In this document: positions 23,761-36,347 of the stretch, piece by piece | Layout of the letters: each line of letters begins with the position of its first letter | Position numbering within the stretch: the first letter of the stretch is position 1 | From: Euclidia mi | Lineage: Eukaryota > Arthropoda > Insecta > Lepidoptera > Erebidae | Direction of reading: 5' to 3' | Assembly (NCBI GenBank): GCA_944739405.2 | Contig: OX123186.2 | Location: 14,034,995-14,098,994, forward strand | Length of the DNA stretch: 64,000 nt | Position numbers and translations under genes: made by a program | Notes under the pieces: model-generated | Databases searched by the model: none | What the model was told of the DNA's origin: nothing | What the model saw: only the letters and a program-made list of their open reading frames with translations

Positions 23761-24899
23761 TGTGGAATAATTTGACATAAAGCTATTGTAACGTAGGCAC
23801 TCTTAAAACAAACCAGTAGCAACAAATACTGTTTATAAAGCTTTATCATACCATGTAAAAATCAGGACCTAATGGTTTTAATTTTGAAGTGGCAAATAAT
23901 TGTAGTTATCTGCCGAATCCGTCTATTGCGCAAGTTGATTTTAATTGTTATTTGTACAATGGATGCTTATTTTCTTCTTTGCTCCAAACCGTATCATGGA
24001 TGCACGCGTTGGACGGAGTTAGTATGCGATTTTAGGCAATTTATTTAGCTGCTCTGTTTGCTATTGTGCGCACAGTCTGCGATATATTTTGTCACCACAT
24101 CAAAGTTATTTTTATTGACTATGTACTAGCTGCCCGACCTGGCTTCGCACAAGTTGTATGTTACGGTTGTACGTATAACCTTCACAAATTCTACACTTGA
24201 ATCTTTCTGACGAAGCACTCTTTCTTAGGTAAAACCAAATGCAAATCCCTACAGTATTTTTTGACTTCATCGCAACCAGCCAAACAGGCTGACGCGGTGG
24301 AGAACTTTAGTTTATAATAATGATGATTTGACACGCCATTTTAATTGCTATGGACACAGAAATACGACCTTGCAAACTTGCAAATTTACCCAACACAAGC
24401 ATTTCTAATTTAATCTGAATCAAAGATCGGAAAACCAAGTAAGTATCTGGGGATCGAGACAATAATTGGCCATTACTTAGCCAGCTGATACAAAGTTGAG
24501 GTCACCTAGCGCTTAGATTAGCAATAATAGGTACAGTCTCGTAGGAGAACACCGATCTAACTGGTAAGATAGCTGCTACAGGGTTGAATACTTAGGTTCG
24601 TTATTAGCGCAGAAATTTTTTTGGTTGAGTTTTGTACATTCGTTTGACTTTTGACGCTAGATGATAATAATCAACTTGTGTCTAAAGCAGCATTAGCCCC
24701 AAGCTTCCACTTAAGTGCTATTCCCCACATTGAGCGCACCTCCTTCTTAACTTACATATCTCGCAAATAAAGTAGCGACCTACGCAGAGGGAACTAAAAT
24801 TACTGAAAATAAACTTAAATTAATGAAAATATCTTCCTGGCCATATCACAAACGTTTAAGTATTTTGTATTAAATCTGCAACAGCCCAATTAGCAAGTA
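23761..24899. other. non-coding stretch with a Helitron-like end
   Basis: No gene recognised. At 24127 'actagctgcccgacctggc' resembles the reverse of a lepidopteran Helitron 3' terminus (CTAG next to a GC-rich hairpin), but the matching 5' end was not found. Confidence 0.4.
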
Positions 24900-25435
24900 G
24901 TTCCAACTTTTATATCTATTTTTGGGTTTTGGGACCAGTCCTTCCCCCCGGACCGCCAAACGGTGTAGACGTGTACTAAACCCGTATCTCTCGATTCTTT
25001 ATTATTTAATAATTAAAAATACATAATTCAACTCATTTAAATCGTGCATAAAAATAAGAGTACATAAACTGGAAGAGCCACTGTTAGACCTACGAGTTGT
25101 TACACTTGCCTCGATGTACATCGAGGCAAGTTGGCCAATCTAAAGGTACGAATTACTCATTTACCTGCCCACGCGCACGACAACGCCCCTAGGAGAGGAA
25201 AGGCCCACCTACCTGCGCGTCATTGTCCGTCAAGGACAGCCCACAGGGTGGAGCGGGCCATCGCTGTGTGCCAATATAATCACAACTACAATACCTCCTT
25301 GCATTTTATGTTCTCCTGGTACATTAGCCGATTTTACTTAACCAAATTAGCACAGTTTTTGTAGTAACTGATCCAGCCAGCAAGTGCTAACCGGCTGTAG
25401 CATATCTACTGTTTCATTATATCCTGGTACGCGGA

Positions 25436-26318
25436 ATGGAAGAAATGAGTGGCAAATCCCGTTCTGAATCGAACATTTTCGATCAGCTCGAACAATCCAC
25501 CCCTCCTAACTTCGCGTCTCGGCGCCTCAAGAGGTCGGTAGAGGATATTTATAACTATGACTCAGACTTCCGAGCTTTCAAGGAAGAAGTCAAAAAACTA
25601 ATATCATCTTTTATGTCAACACAACAAGAAGAAATAAAAAAGATTTACCGGACTCTAATGGAAATCAAAACCACTAATAGCAGCATAGAATCCTCCATGG
25701 CATTTTTAACAGCACAGAACGAAGAACTTAAATCTGAAATTGAGCATCTCGAAGAGCAATCCAAAAATGATAGAAATTGCAGTACAATTCTGGAGGACAA
25801 AATAGAAGACCTGCAAAAAGGGAGTAGAAAGGCGAGTTTCGAAATCAAAAATGTCCCAAAAATAGCTCAAGAATCCAAAGAAGACCTGATAAAAATGACA
25901 GTATGTTTATCCAAGGAAGTAGGCTGTGATATTACAAAGCCAGATATTAGTGACATTTATCGAGTAAAAACAAACAAACTGGCACGAAAAATAGCCCTAT
26001 TATAGTTAAGCAGAAGTCACTATTCTTAAATCAGACCTCTTGAAGTCAACTAAAGCTTTTAATAGAAAACAAAATGGGAAACTATGTGCGAAACATCTCG
26101 GATTTAAGACAGATGAGAATACGCCAATATATATCAAGGAAAAGCTAACTACAAGAGGAGGTCGACTACACTTCCTTGCACGTGACCTGGCTAAATCTAA
26201 GGAATAAACAAACTGCTGGACAGCGTACGGGAAAGTATATGTTAAGAAGAATGATGAATCTCCTACTATTGTTATAAATTGTGAGTCACAGGTACATAGC
26301 CTTTCACAGCTTGCATGA
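25436..26318 (+). pseudogene. LINE ORF1 (coiled coil, Baculo_FP-like)
   Basis: ATG at 25436 (MEEMSGKSRSESNIF). A long heptad-rich helix spans about residues 45-130 (FLTAQNEELKSEIEHLEEQ), followed by the ORF1 signature KASFEIKNVPKIAQESKEDL and DISDIYRVKTNK. The frame stops at 26005; the rest (KAFNRKQNGKLCAKHLG, RGGRLHFLARDLAKSKE, KVYVKKNDE) lies in another frame, with an extra TAA, to TGA at 26316. Such proteins package LINE RNA. This copy is broken. Confidence 0.7.
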
Positions 26319-26657
26319 CTAGTTTTAACCTTAAAAGCTACCTACTGTTGTTACTTTATTTTCTTATTATACTTTACATATACGTTAAACCTTCATCAGT
26401 TTTTGAAAATCTCAAAATTAATTAGTATTAAGTTAAACACTAAGTTATATAATAAGTTACGCTTTGTTTACCAATCACGCCCTAACACTCAATCTTTATC
26501 ACTCAAACCTACATGGCATACGCATATCAAATTCACAAACCTTCAAACCACATATACCTTTACACACTCACAGACACACACACACTCACCCTCATCCACA
26601 CACAAAGTAAAAATACGAATGTAATAACGTTATCCTGCATCTATAAAACATATCTAA

Positions 26658-29615
26658 ATGGATAATACTTTACTCACTTTAAAAGACATTGATAATTCCG
26701 AAATAGCTCAAGGTTTTTATTGTGATATTGCTGACTTCTCTAAGCATATAGCGCCTTACTCTCCCGGCTTTGCAATCGTTTCGCAGAACATTAGATCTGT
26801 CTACTCTAATTTCGATGATCTTCAATTAAATTTACTCAATCTTAAAACGGATATTGATTTGGTCATCCTAACCGAATGTAGACTGAACTCAAATAACTAA
26901 CTATAACTCGTACCAAACTAAAAACCACCTGAATAAGGCTGATGGAGTGGTCGCGTATTTTAAAAGCAGTCACAAAAATCAAACAGGAGAAGTAAAGTTA
27001 GTTCATGCGTCTTGCTTGGAGATTCATGTTACGCCTGACATTATAATTATTGCAATTTATCGATCTCCTTGAACTACGAACGCAGACCAATTTATTAACT
27101 CGTTAAACAATCACCTAGTCAACCTTGCATCAACTAAAACTATAATAATCACTGGAGACATAAATATTAACCTAATATACAATGAAAATGAGCAGTCACA
27201 CGAACGTACAAACCAACTAAACTATCTTAATATGTTGGCAATGCATGGTCTACTCCCTGGACACTCACTTCCTACGAGATACAAAACCTGCCTTGACCAC
27301 TTTATAATAAAACTAAAGCCTGGTAACAAAACTGCAACCATTGCAGTCATTTACCGACCATTACTGACCATTTCATGACCTTTTTAAAAATTTCAAACCA
27401 TTCTAACTTAATCAAATGCTCAAAAACAAAAACAGTTTTCAATTCGGAGAAAGGCCTTGAACTTCTCAAGGCCAGTAATCTATCAGACCTATTAAAACTA
27501 CATAGCCTTAACACCCTTACGAATAATGTAATTGATATATTACAAAATTGCATCACACTTAGTACAATTACTATGAATATACCTGTGGAAAATAGACTTC
27601 TAAAGTCATGGATGACAATTGGCTTGCTGCGGTGCATTATAAACAGAAATCGTATGCAAAAGAAACTTAGGCTTGATCCATACAACGAGGTGCTTAATAT
27701 CACATATAAAAGGTATCGTAACTACTGTTGTAGCATTATTAGAAAACAAAAACGTAAACATGACAGAGGTCAACTTTCTAAAGCTTTCAGAAATCCTAAA
27801 AAAACATGGGCTATCATTAATGACATCACTTAACGCAAACCTAAAAAAACGAATAATGTGGAACTGCTAGATATACTCACTACCCCACAACACGCTGTTA
27901 ACAAGGTTAATGACTACTTCTGTAACATAGGCAAACTTCTTGCTGAAAACATCACAACTTCTCAGTCCTCAATAGGAAATAATATCAAGCCTGACTCATC
28001 CTCGGTAGACAATCCTTTGGCCACATCTTTTGTTCCTTTCGACACAGACCCCGACGAAGTTCGAGCCACTCTGATGAGCTTGAAATCAGATAGTTCCCCT
28101 GGTTGGGACAAAATACAAGTCAACTTTCTAAAATCTGCACATGAACAAATTATACCAATCATAACCCATTTAGCCAACATATGCTTCAAGCAGGGACTTT
28201 TCCCCGACGCTTTGCAAGTAGCCCTTATAACACCTGTGTACAAATCAGGAGATAAGTCTGAATCGTCTAACTATAGACCAATTTCGGTCCTACCATCCAT
28301 TTCAAAAATACTTGAGAAGCTTATAAACACACGCTTGATAAAATTTCTAACTAAATATAAAATACTTTCGCCTTCTCAGTTTGGGTTTAGACAGGGCAAG
28401 TCTACCGAGGATGCAGTTCTAGCACTAACTTCTGCTTTGATAGACGGTGTAGATGGTGGAGCCAAATGTCTAGCTGCTTTTCTTGACCTCAAAAAGGCCT
28501 TTGACACAGTGTCTGTCCCTTTACTTTTACAGAGGCTTGAACGGATCGAAATAAGAGGGCCCGCTCTTGAACTTTTCAATTCCTATCTCAACAATCGCAA
28601 GCAAAGGGTTAAAATTGCAATGTACACCAGTTGCGAGTCAAACGTCAACTTCAGCGTCCCCCAAGGCAGTGTTCTTGGCCCGACCTTATTCCTTATCTAC
28701 ATTAATAACCTCTGTAACATGAAGATTGACGGCGGGCTCATTTTCTCATACGCCGACGATACTGCCACTATCTTCACTGCTAAGACTTGGGATGATGTTC
28801 GAAGGTTGGCCGAGCGTGGCCTCGCGAAGATAGCAGCCTGGCTAAACCATAGTCTCCTCACACTAAATACCTCCAAATCCAACTACATCTGTTTTACTAA
28901 GTATAATAACTCGCAACCGTCTCAAGATTTCCTGTTGAAAGTCCATAACTGCCTTAACCCTACTACTAGCAACCACGGCTGCTCTTGCTCAAAAATTGAC
29001 AGGATACAATATACCAAATATCTAGGTGTTGTGATTGACCAGCGCCTGTCTTGGCATATGCACACCGAACTTATTATGAAAAGAGTTAGGAAGCTGATAT
29101 GGATTTTTAAAACACTGAGACATGCGGTTTCAAAGCAACTTCTGAAGCAAGTATACATATCACTGGCCCAATCTATCCTCATATACTGTCTGTTTTGCTG
29201 GGAGGGACAACAAAACTAAAATTCTTGGAGCTTGAGAGGGCGCAGAGAACCCAAATTAAGGTCATGTTCTTTAAACCCTATAGGTATCCCACCCACAACC
29301 TATATCTATTATCAGGCCTTTTGTCTGTGAGAAAGCTTTATTTGCTTCAACTTATCTTAAAAAAACACACATCACACACACCTCTCTAAGTCAAAAAGCA
29401 GAAGGAGCTACTTGGTCGCTCCAACTGTCCACATTAGATCTGCTTTCGCTAAAAGGCAATACCCACGGCAATCGTCTTATTTATATAACTTGCTGAATAA
29501 AGAATTGCGGATATATTCCATGAAGCTTCGGGACTGCAAAAAAGTTGTAATCGATTGGCTTAGTACTAAAACTTACGACGATGTTGAGTCTATTGTATCT
29601 TCTATTCAGTAAACC
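26658..29615 (+). pseudogene. LINE ORF2 (endonuclease/reverse transcriptase), several lesions
   Basis: ATG at 26658. Endonuclease: AIVSQNIRSVYSNF, VILTECRL, then after a stop at 26898 AIYRSP, ITGDININL and KTCLDHFIIK in shifted frames. Linker 27375-27833. The reverse transcriptase core is in one long frame (27858-29219): SSPGWDKIQVNFLKSA, YRPISVLPSISKILEK, LDLKKAFDTV, VPQGSVLGPTLFLIY and catalytic FSYADDTATIF, then KYLGVVIDQRLSW. The thumb and C-terminus (ELERAQRTQIKVM to DDVESIVSSIQ) follow in other frames. RT residues are intact, but at least five frameshifts or stops kill the ORF. Confidence 0.8.
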
Positions 29616-29819
29616 AATTAGTTACGATAAAATTGGGATGATGAGCGCATGGTTAGTGAAAGAAGACTTATTGTGCTTCTTTCGATCCCAAGACAGTGTC
29701 GCAGGGCTAACCGACAAACGATAACATACATTAGGACAGCTACGTTTCGTCTAGGCATAACATGTTAATAACAATAATCAAAAGTGAACATAAATGAACT
29801 GAGAAATGCTCATTATATT

Positions 29820-29990
29820 GTATTTCACACACGACACAACCACACTCTCATACTTACACCCACAATATCTCACACTCTCACACACTTACACCCACACTCA
29901 CTCACTCACTCATTCATGATACACATCAATCTCTCACACTCTCACACACTTACACCCACACTCACTCACTCACTCATTCAATTCAATTCA
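29820..29990. repeat. CA/CT-rich tandem repeat
   Basis: A unit of about 60 bp ('cacactctcacacacttac' followed by 'acccacactcactcactca') occurs twice, near 29870 and 29935. It lies in the 3' region of the LINE; the related LINE at 41.8-42.0 kb also has a CA-rich tract after ORF2. Confidence 0.8.
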
Positions 29991-30180
29991 ATTCATTTAT
30001 TCAGTACAACATACATTGTGTAGAATGTTAATCTTACATTCATGATACACATATCACACCTACATGCGTGATCTGTCTCTTCCTGTGTAACTCTCATTTA
30101 TTTGTCAGAACATTTCTATAATTTTAAGTCACCACTTTATTTTCAACGTAAAACTAATGTTAAAAACCACGAAAGTGTAA

Positions 30181-30531
30181 ATTCATATCTCACCATTTTA
30201 TTTTTGCATGTTTACATAATTTGCATAGTCGACATTTCAATCGCATTAAAGTGACAAGTGGAAGCGCGGAGTCTCCTAATACAAGCAATTCCTTGCTTAA
30301 AAGGTGATCTCCAATAATATGTATCACAATGCCAATTGTAATTGAAATAAACGTTTTTATTTTTTTTATTTTTAGTACTTATCAAACGAGTCAAGCTTTA
30401 CCTGCCATCATTGCCTAGGCCAGCCGCGAAACTATCAAACATAGCCTTAGAATGGATCTGTCTATCAACTGTTAGTCGAAATTCAGTTAAGTAGCCCTCA
30501 ATGCAATGAGGCGTAGTGTTTTAAGGTAGGT
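30181..30531. other. non-coding stretch
   Basis: No supported gene. It includes a T-rich run at 30355-30375. Confidence 0.4.
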
Positions 30532-31365
30532 TGTCGGGGTTGTGATAGAAACACTGCTAGAAGGAACAGGTTTTTTATTATGTCTCACTACCACTTACAT
30601 ACAGTATGACTGACTAGGTAGCACTGGCCTGAAGGCTGGAGTGTAGACTCCTGCTGCTCTCCGACGCTCGCAGGGTAGACTGCTCGTAGGGTTGCCGGAG
30701 AGCTGGCCGAAGTGCACGCTGGGTAGACAGCTCGGTGGTCGTGGTGTAGGCTGAGCGGCAGGCTCAGGCGGTGCAGCTGGTGTAGGCTGAGCGTTAAGGC
30801 TCAGGCGTAGGCTGGTGCAGTCAGACGTTAGTGGCCTGGCTGTAGGAAGGTCGTAGGTAGGAGCTGATGCGTAGGCAGCGGCTGATAGAAGCACGGCGCC
30901 AGCAGCTCGTAGGTCGCAGCTAACAGCAACCCGTAGAAATAAGACAGGTGTAGACCCGTAGAGGTGTAGACCCGTAGGGAGAACTGGAAAGTAGCATAGA
31001 GAATACACAACAACTGGTCAGGAACAGGCTGTCCTTAGATCGGCTGTTATGTTTAGAAGAGACAGATACTACAGACAGAACATATAGGCACACAGACAAC
31101 TAGAATATGCTCACCCCCAGCGGGACAGTAGATATAGAAGTAGAAGGCAGAATAGCGACGTCTAGGAAAAGTGACCGATTTAGATCGCGCACCCATCTTA
31201 TATATGCATAGACCTATGAGTTACAGACTGCCTGTGATTATTCTATCGTGTATTACCTTATATAGTAATAATTCCTAGCGAAGCGCTCTTTGGACCAGGC
31301 TGGCTCCACCCACTGCGTTAAGCGCCTGCGAGATATTATAACGCAATACGGAGTATTACGTTACA
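30532..31365 (+). mobile_element. second LTR-like block related to 7861-8456
   Basis: It starts TGTCGGGGTTGTGATAGAAAC and shares, in order, 'tattatgtctcac', 'gcactggcctga' and a TATA-like 'cttatatatg' with the solo LTR at 7861-8456. It has internal CAGGCTCAGGC and GTAGGCTGAGCG tandem repeats. No matching TSD was seen and the right end is estimated from a terminal TTACA. Minus-strand frames of 137 and 61 codons are compositional artefacts of these repeats. Confidence 0.4.
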
Positions 31366-31800
31366 GCAAATTCAATTATTCATGCACTTCACTGACCATA
31401 AAATACGAGCATATCTTTAAGTTATGTCTTGATAACAAAATAGTTACAATAGGTATGTCATATTTTAAAGAAAATAATACATTAAATCAAAAGTTATATG
31501 AAGGTTGGCCTTGTAGACATTCCATAACTACTTGACAAATAACTTAGACAATACAGCTTTAAATATCTATAACTACACAGTCATCAGACTCCTCGCATAG
31601 CAACTATAAAATAAACATTGTCAATGAGTAGGTAATTGTTGTAATTTTCATGGCGACACAAAAATGTACATAATTCATATTACCTGGTTCCAAGCCTGAA
31701 TGTTTTAATGGCAGAAACAGAATCTTCATAAACCTTTTTCATAATATGACCCACAGCTGAGCATAAGTATTTGCACACAATGAGAAAGTTTAGGCCATAG
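31366..31800. other. non-coding stretch
   Basis: No recognised motif. An 81-codon + frame (31290-31535) lacks any family signature and starts inside the LTR-like block. Confidence 0.4.
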
Positions 31801-31804
31801 TCTT

Positions 31805-33486
31805 TAGACATAAGTAAAGGTTCTGGTCCGGACGGGATACCCCCTTTCTTTCTGAAATATACCGCCGAGTCGTTGAGTGTAGTACTTTCTTATTTATTTA
31901 ACCGTAGCCTTAAGGAAGGTATAATATCTCAAGCATGGAAGACTGCTAATATCACGCCAGTATTTAAAGGTGGCATCAAAACTGATTTTTCTAATTATCG
32001 TCCAATATCATTGCTGTCAGCCATGTCAAAAATCTTGGAGAGATTGGTCCACAATGCGGTTTACCCCACGTTACACAATATCTTAATTCCTGAGCAACAT
32101 GGTTTTGTTCAAAATCGCTCCACAGTTATTAACCTAGTCTTGTATAACCAACTACAGGTAGACTCAACCTACACTGATTATTGCAAGGCTTTTGACAAGG
32201 TTGATCATGCAATGCTTTTGCAAAAAATGGAGTATCACGGCATTCGTGGTAATCTACTCCGTTGGCTTGCATCGTATGTCCAAAATAGACCTTAAAAGGT
32301 AGTGGTCCAGGGGTGAGAGGTGATGACACCACCGTCACTTCCGGTGTTCCTCAGGGGTTCTTTTTGGGTCCTCTGCTCTTTGTTCTATTCATAAATGACA
32401 AATGTTTCTTAAACAACCAGTTTTTACTGTATGCCGATGACTTAAAGGTTTTTAGAAAAATAGGATCTATTGAAGATTGTGTCAAATTGCAAGGGGACCT
32501 TGATAGATTCTCAGTCTATCAAACTTCATTTAAGTCTATTTAAGTGCAAATCAATCACTTTTGCCAAGAAAATAAATGTCATCAATCTTCCTTACTCTCT
32601 TTGTGGTACCGCTTTAGATAAAGTCTCATTAATTAAAGACCTGGGCATTCATTTTGACTCAAAACTACACTTTGATGCCGACGTAGATTATATCACAGCC
32701 AAAGCCTTGAAACGTTTTGGTTTTGTTAGACGTACCTGTAGCTTGATCAAGAAGTCCGCTACTTTATTGTTATTGTACTAGTCCCTCTTTCGTTCGCAGC
32801 TGGAGTACGCCACATGTATTTGGAACACACTATATGACAAATATAATGACCAAATAGAATCAGTACAACGCAAATTTCTCCGTTACTTAAATTATAAAGG
32901 TGAACGGAAACGGTTACCATATGAAATACTTTTCAAAAAATTTTCTCTCATGACTCTCAAACATAGAAGAACCTTGTGTACCTTGACCAAATGTTTCTTT
33001 ACAAGATTTGTCAAAATTAACTACATTGTGATAAGTTGATAAACCAAATATATTTTCGCATACCTAGTCGCTCGCAACGTATCCGTGACACCTATGTTCA
33101 TAAACTATTTGCTCCTATACCGAACAGGACAAAGGCTGGTGAGCCTTTAAGATGTATAATGATAGCTTAAAAAACAGCTAATGAACAAATTTGTGTAATG
33201 TTTTAGTATCAAAATTATTTTAGAATTATACACAAATAATACATAACACATACCTACTGAACATTACCTATATTAACTTAAATTTACCCTATTTTTATCT
33301 ACTGTCTTTTAATGACATCTGTTTGCCATAGTTGCTTGCTACTTGTTAAGTTATTTTAAATATGTTAAGTTGTAGATAACGGTGTTGGTTGCGTGATCAC
33401 ATAAGTATATTTTAAGGATTAATACTGTATTAGAATTAAGCACATTATGCAATTTTTTGTTATCTCGAAGAAAATAAAATAAAATA
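31805..33486 (+). pseudogene. 5'-truncated Jockey-type LINE (reverse transcriptase)
   Basis: It begins within the reverse transcriptase: GSGPDGIPPFFLK, NYRPISLLSAMSKILER, EQHGFVQNRSTVINLV, YTDYCKAFDKVDHAML; stop at 32293; then TSGVPQGFFLGPLLFVLF, FLLYADDLKVFRKI (catalytic), IKDLGIHFDSKLHFDAD and the thumb region LEYATCIWNTLYDKYND to 33000. The catalytic Asp pair is present. Frameshifts and stops (32293, 32541, 32779 and others) inactivate it. The 3' end is near an A-rich tail 'gaaaataaaataaaatag' at 33468-33486. No TSD was identified. Confidence 0.75.
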
Positions 33487-33545
33487 GTCCACCGCTCTGG
33501 CTATGTGCGGGTTAGCAGACTTCACATGACATTCTAAGATATTAT
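33487..33545 (+). repeat. dispersed repeat fragment (ccaccgctctggc...)
   Basis: 'tccaccgctctggctatgtg' and 'gcagacttcacatgacat' belong to the same 3'-end repeat family as 34905-35020 and 13178-13275. Confidence 0.45.
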
Positions 33546-34183
33546 GGAAATCGTTATCTCACAACGTTTTCCTTCAAAATTTAGCAAGCAACATAATCAT
33601 TAATTTAATGCGCACTTAACTACGTAAAAAAAAACAACATATGGACAGGACCTATAATATAATAAAAAATATATTCATTTTACGTTAAATCTAAAATTTG
33701 ATTGTGTGTGTCGGTAAAGCAGTTTCTATTACTGACACGTCAGTCAAATTTCTATGCGCATCTTGGTAGCGTGCTAGGTGGCGAGTAAATTAATAACAAA
33801 CGCATGTCAATGTCTACGTCAAATACCAGCCAATTTGTTGCAAAGCAATGCCTAGCAGCACTTGTCGAATTATTGACACTAACTTTACTATTGAAAAGAA
33901 AATGGCTGTTACAATATTAACTTCTCTAACAAACAGATTCTTTAAGCAATTAAGGCATATCAAAACCTTCTGTTAGTGACTGACAGACAAGGCACAGCTG
34001 AAACGACTGGGCGTAAGAAAGTAAAATTTAGCATGTATGATCCTCAGGAAGTGCAGGGTAGCACTAAGAAAGGATTAAATGTCCCATGCGCAAAAAGCCG
34101 TGTGCGAAGTCTAGTATTAAATAAAATCTTTGTTATGTAATTACATTTCTATCAGTATGTGCACAAAACACTTCGACTGTACA
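33546..34183. other. non-coding stretch
   Basis: No gene or clear element boundary found. Confidence 0.45.
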
Positions 34184-34391
34184 GTTGGTGTAGTGGTTTA
34201 AGCGGTCACCTCGCCGCTTGACACTGTGCCGAGTGTTGTGGGTTCGATCCCCACACGAGACAACACTTTGTGTGATCCATAAATTGTTGTTTCGAGTCTG
34301 GATGTTCATTGTTTCCGTTAGTTGTATGTTTGTAAAGTCCCCCGCGACACAGGATTTAGTCCTAGTGCGGGAGTAGGCTTTTTTTAAAAAA
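34184..34391 (+). mobile_element. tRNA-derived SINE
   Basis: The tRNA-like head has an A-box-like 'tggtgtagtggtttaagcgg' and B-box 'gggttcgatcccc' (about 34240-34252). A body with 'cgcgacacaggatttagtcc' and a T/A-rich tail follow. A partial inverse copy is at 22645-22712. The extended body and tail show it is a SINE, not a tRNA gene. Confidence 0.75.
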
Positions 34392-34904
34392 ATACACCCA
34401 TAGCAAGGTTCGCATTGACAGTGCACGACCAACTGTGTAAAGTCAACCTTCGTATACCATCTAACCCTACCATAACTAATTAAAACCAAGTATGAAATAT
34501 TAACACAATATTTTTGGTTCGACAGGAGGTACCGGGGTTCTAAGACATCCTTATAAAGCTAATACAAAATATACGTTGGATTCGTTCAACCCTAGCGCAG
34601 GTCAAATGCTAGTAGTTGAAGTTAAATTGATCAATTAAAACTTGAATGAAACGTCTCAAAGACAGCTTTGAAGTCACTTCAAATCGTCTCACCAGCTATC
34701 TTAGTTTTTTCAAGACATTTATTAGTTTGCCGGTCAACAAATTTCTATAATCTTGTTAATAGTTTAACTTTGTTAGTCTTTACTTCACATATTTGTCATA
34801 TTAGTACACAAATATTTTTTTTTTCATTATTTAGCTAACAGGAAATATAGGTAAAGCTTTGGGCATCATCTTTACGCCTGTTATATTGACACATGTTGAG
34901 TCTT

Positions 34905-35020
34905 CACCATCCGCCCTGCATCTAAACTCTCCCACTGCTGGACATGGGCCTCATCTCACTATGAGAAGATTAAGGCCATAGTCCACCACGCTGGCCAAGT
35001 GCCGACAGATACATGATGAG
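34905..35020 (+). repeat. dispersed LINE 3'-end repeat
   Basis: 'cccactgctggacatgggcc', 'atgagaagattaaggccata' and 'ccaccacgctggccaagtg' are in the order seen in common lepidopteran LINE 3' ends. The inverse copy is at 13178-13275. Confidence 0.6.
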
Positions 35021-35339
35021 TGATTTTGATCAAAACAATAACTATTTTCTGTTAGGGTATTATATTTTCAACTTTACGAGTAGCTTGACATTGCACGTCA
35101 ATTTCTAATTTCTATACCCTTTTCTGTATAGCGCTCAGAAGCGTACTACAATATATACCACGGTTAATGTCATGTTAACATACTATCTCGTTGGACCGAC
35201 TAACGCTAGACAAATATTCTTAGTCTCAATGTTTTCAACGCGCACTCAAGCTGCACAAATTGAGTGGCTGTCGTGCTGCGCGACTGTTGAACTTAAAATT
35301 TAAGATAATACGTGTCGTGCGAAAAATGTGCACACAATA

Positions 35340-35555
35340 TATTGAATACTAGAGGACGCCAGCAGCTACGCCTGCATTTTTTTTTAATAACCCGTTTTGG
35401 CCGATCCCGTTGGAATTTCGGGAAATCCCTTCTTAGTGCACCCCTACGGTCCTCAAGGAACATACATGCCAAATTTCAGCTTCCTGCGCCCAATAGTTTC
35501 AGCTGTAGCGTCACTGTCAGTCAGTCAGTAACGCAATGATTTATATATTAAGATA
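35340..35555 (+). repeat. dispersed repeat, pair with 55797-56003
   Basis: 'aggacgccagcagctacgcc', a T-run, 'cttagtgcacccctacggtc' and 'cagtcagtcagtaacgcaa' are shared almost word for word with 55797-56003. A diverged inverse copy lies at 42185-42300. It sits just upstream of a protease exon. Confidence 0.75.
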
Positions 35556-35626
35556 ATATAATTGATAATTATAAACAAAAGTTAGGTATAAGTAGTAGCC
35601 ATTAAGGTTATATTTCTCTTATATAG

Positions 35627-35741
35627 CAAACATCGAGAGTCAACTGAAAATTCACTATGACGTTGAAGAGACGTTGTCGGAGCAGTTCCTAATCGATTGT
35701 GATGATGACCAGAAGGGCTGCAGTGATGGATCCATACTCAA
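35627..35741 (+). CDS. papain-family cysteine protease, exon a (after the catalytic Cys)
   Basis: An acceptor (tatatag) precedes 35627; the exon ends before a donor (gtaatt) at 35742. It translates as NIESQLKIHYDVEETLSEQ followed by FLIDCDDDQKGCSDGSIL. The LSEQ.L.DCD...GC.DG block is the conserved stretch just after the active-site Cys helix in C1A (cathepsin-like) proteases. Its acceptor phase expects one base from an upstream exon ending in the CGSCWAF region. I looked for that exon in the left 35 kb and did not see it; it is either outside the window or lost. The family makes lysosomal or secreted endopeptidases. The exact subfamily (cathepsin F, L or 26/29 kDa protease-like) cannot be set from this half. 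Confidence 0.7.
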
Positions 35742-36241
35742 GTAATTTGCGTAAGATTATTGCTTTCTCCCTCTTTTTGTAATATCAGGTCAGGATTAAC
35801 GGGTGGCTGTGAAGATGACGAGAAATAATAAGGCTCTGTCACATATAGCATCAACACGAATTATATGGAAAGACAACTAAGGCGTTGCGCAAACGGGCTA
35901 CCGACTACAGCCACGCAGCGCAAGCTTGACATCCTTTGGCACAACAGAGCCGGTGGCCGCCACTAATGAAAACTAACATTTGTACGAAAGCTGACGTGTC
36001 GCGGACACTGAGTGACGAGAGGCCGCCACTGACAACTCTAGGTACTAAAAATCATGGAAACAGCTTGTCACCGGCCACCGATGGGAATGGTCGGTAGCTC
36101 GTTTGCGCGCAGCCTACCGGTCATAACTTTTCCTTACACGCTAAGTAATTACGTACACTAATATATTTTTAATACATTCTGTGACTCTAATACCCAAATT
36201 ATTAAAATGAGGCTTCGTTCTACACAGGCGATATAGTAGTG

Positions 36242-36285
36242 AGAATGAGGGTGGGATTTGTTGGGACAAATCCCACCCTCATTCT
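36242..36285. repeat. perfect 20 bp hairpin, 4 nt loop
   Basis: 'agaatgagggtgggatttgt', TGGG, then the exact reverse complement. It lies in the short intron between protease exons a and b, 63 bp before the exon b acceptor. In the pre-mRNA it would form a very stable stem. Confidence 0.9.
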
Positions 36286-36347
36286 AAAGTTATAATGGGT
36301 ATAACTTACCTTGTTATTCCATACACAATTATTCTTACTATTTACAG

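Larger units (their letters stand above)
24900..30180 (+). mobile_element. Jockey/CR1-type LINE, nearly complete but decayed
   Basis: A 5' region of about 0.5 kb, ORF1 (25436-26318), ORF2 (26658-29615) and a 3' region with CA/CT-rich tandem repeats (29820-29990). Its plan matches the LINE at 37-42 kb, to which it is clearly related at protein level. The outer ends are approximate; I could not fix a TSD. A perfect 12 bp fold-back (cttgcctcgatg, then its inverse) sits at 25109-25134 in the 5' region. Confidence 0.7.

Noticed and set aside
23584..23775. 63-codon frame with CILCRQPHGRHSHICG, finger-like
   Set aside because: It lies inside a SINE that recurs at 50530; the Cys/His pattern is coincidental.
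30595..31013. 137-codon Pro/Ala-rich minus-strand frame
   Set aside because: Follows the tandem CAGGCTGAG repeats of an LTR-like block, with no family motif.
34184..34262. Possible tRNA gene
   Set aside because: A- and B-box-like motifs are present, but the long body, T/A-rich tail and a second partial copy show a tRNA-derived SINE.
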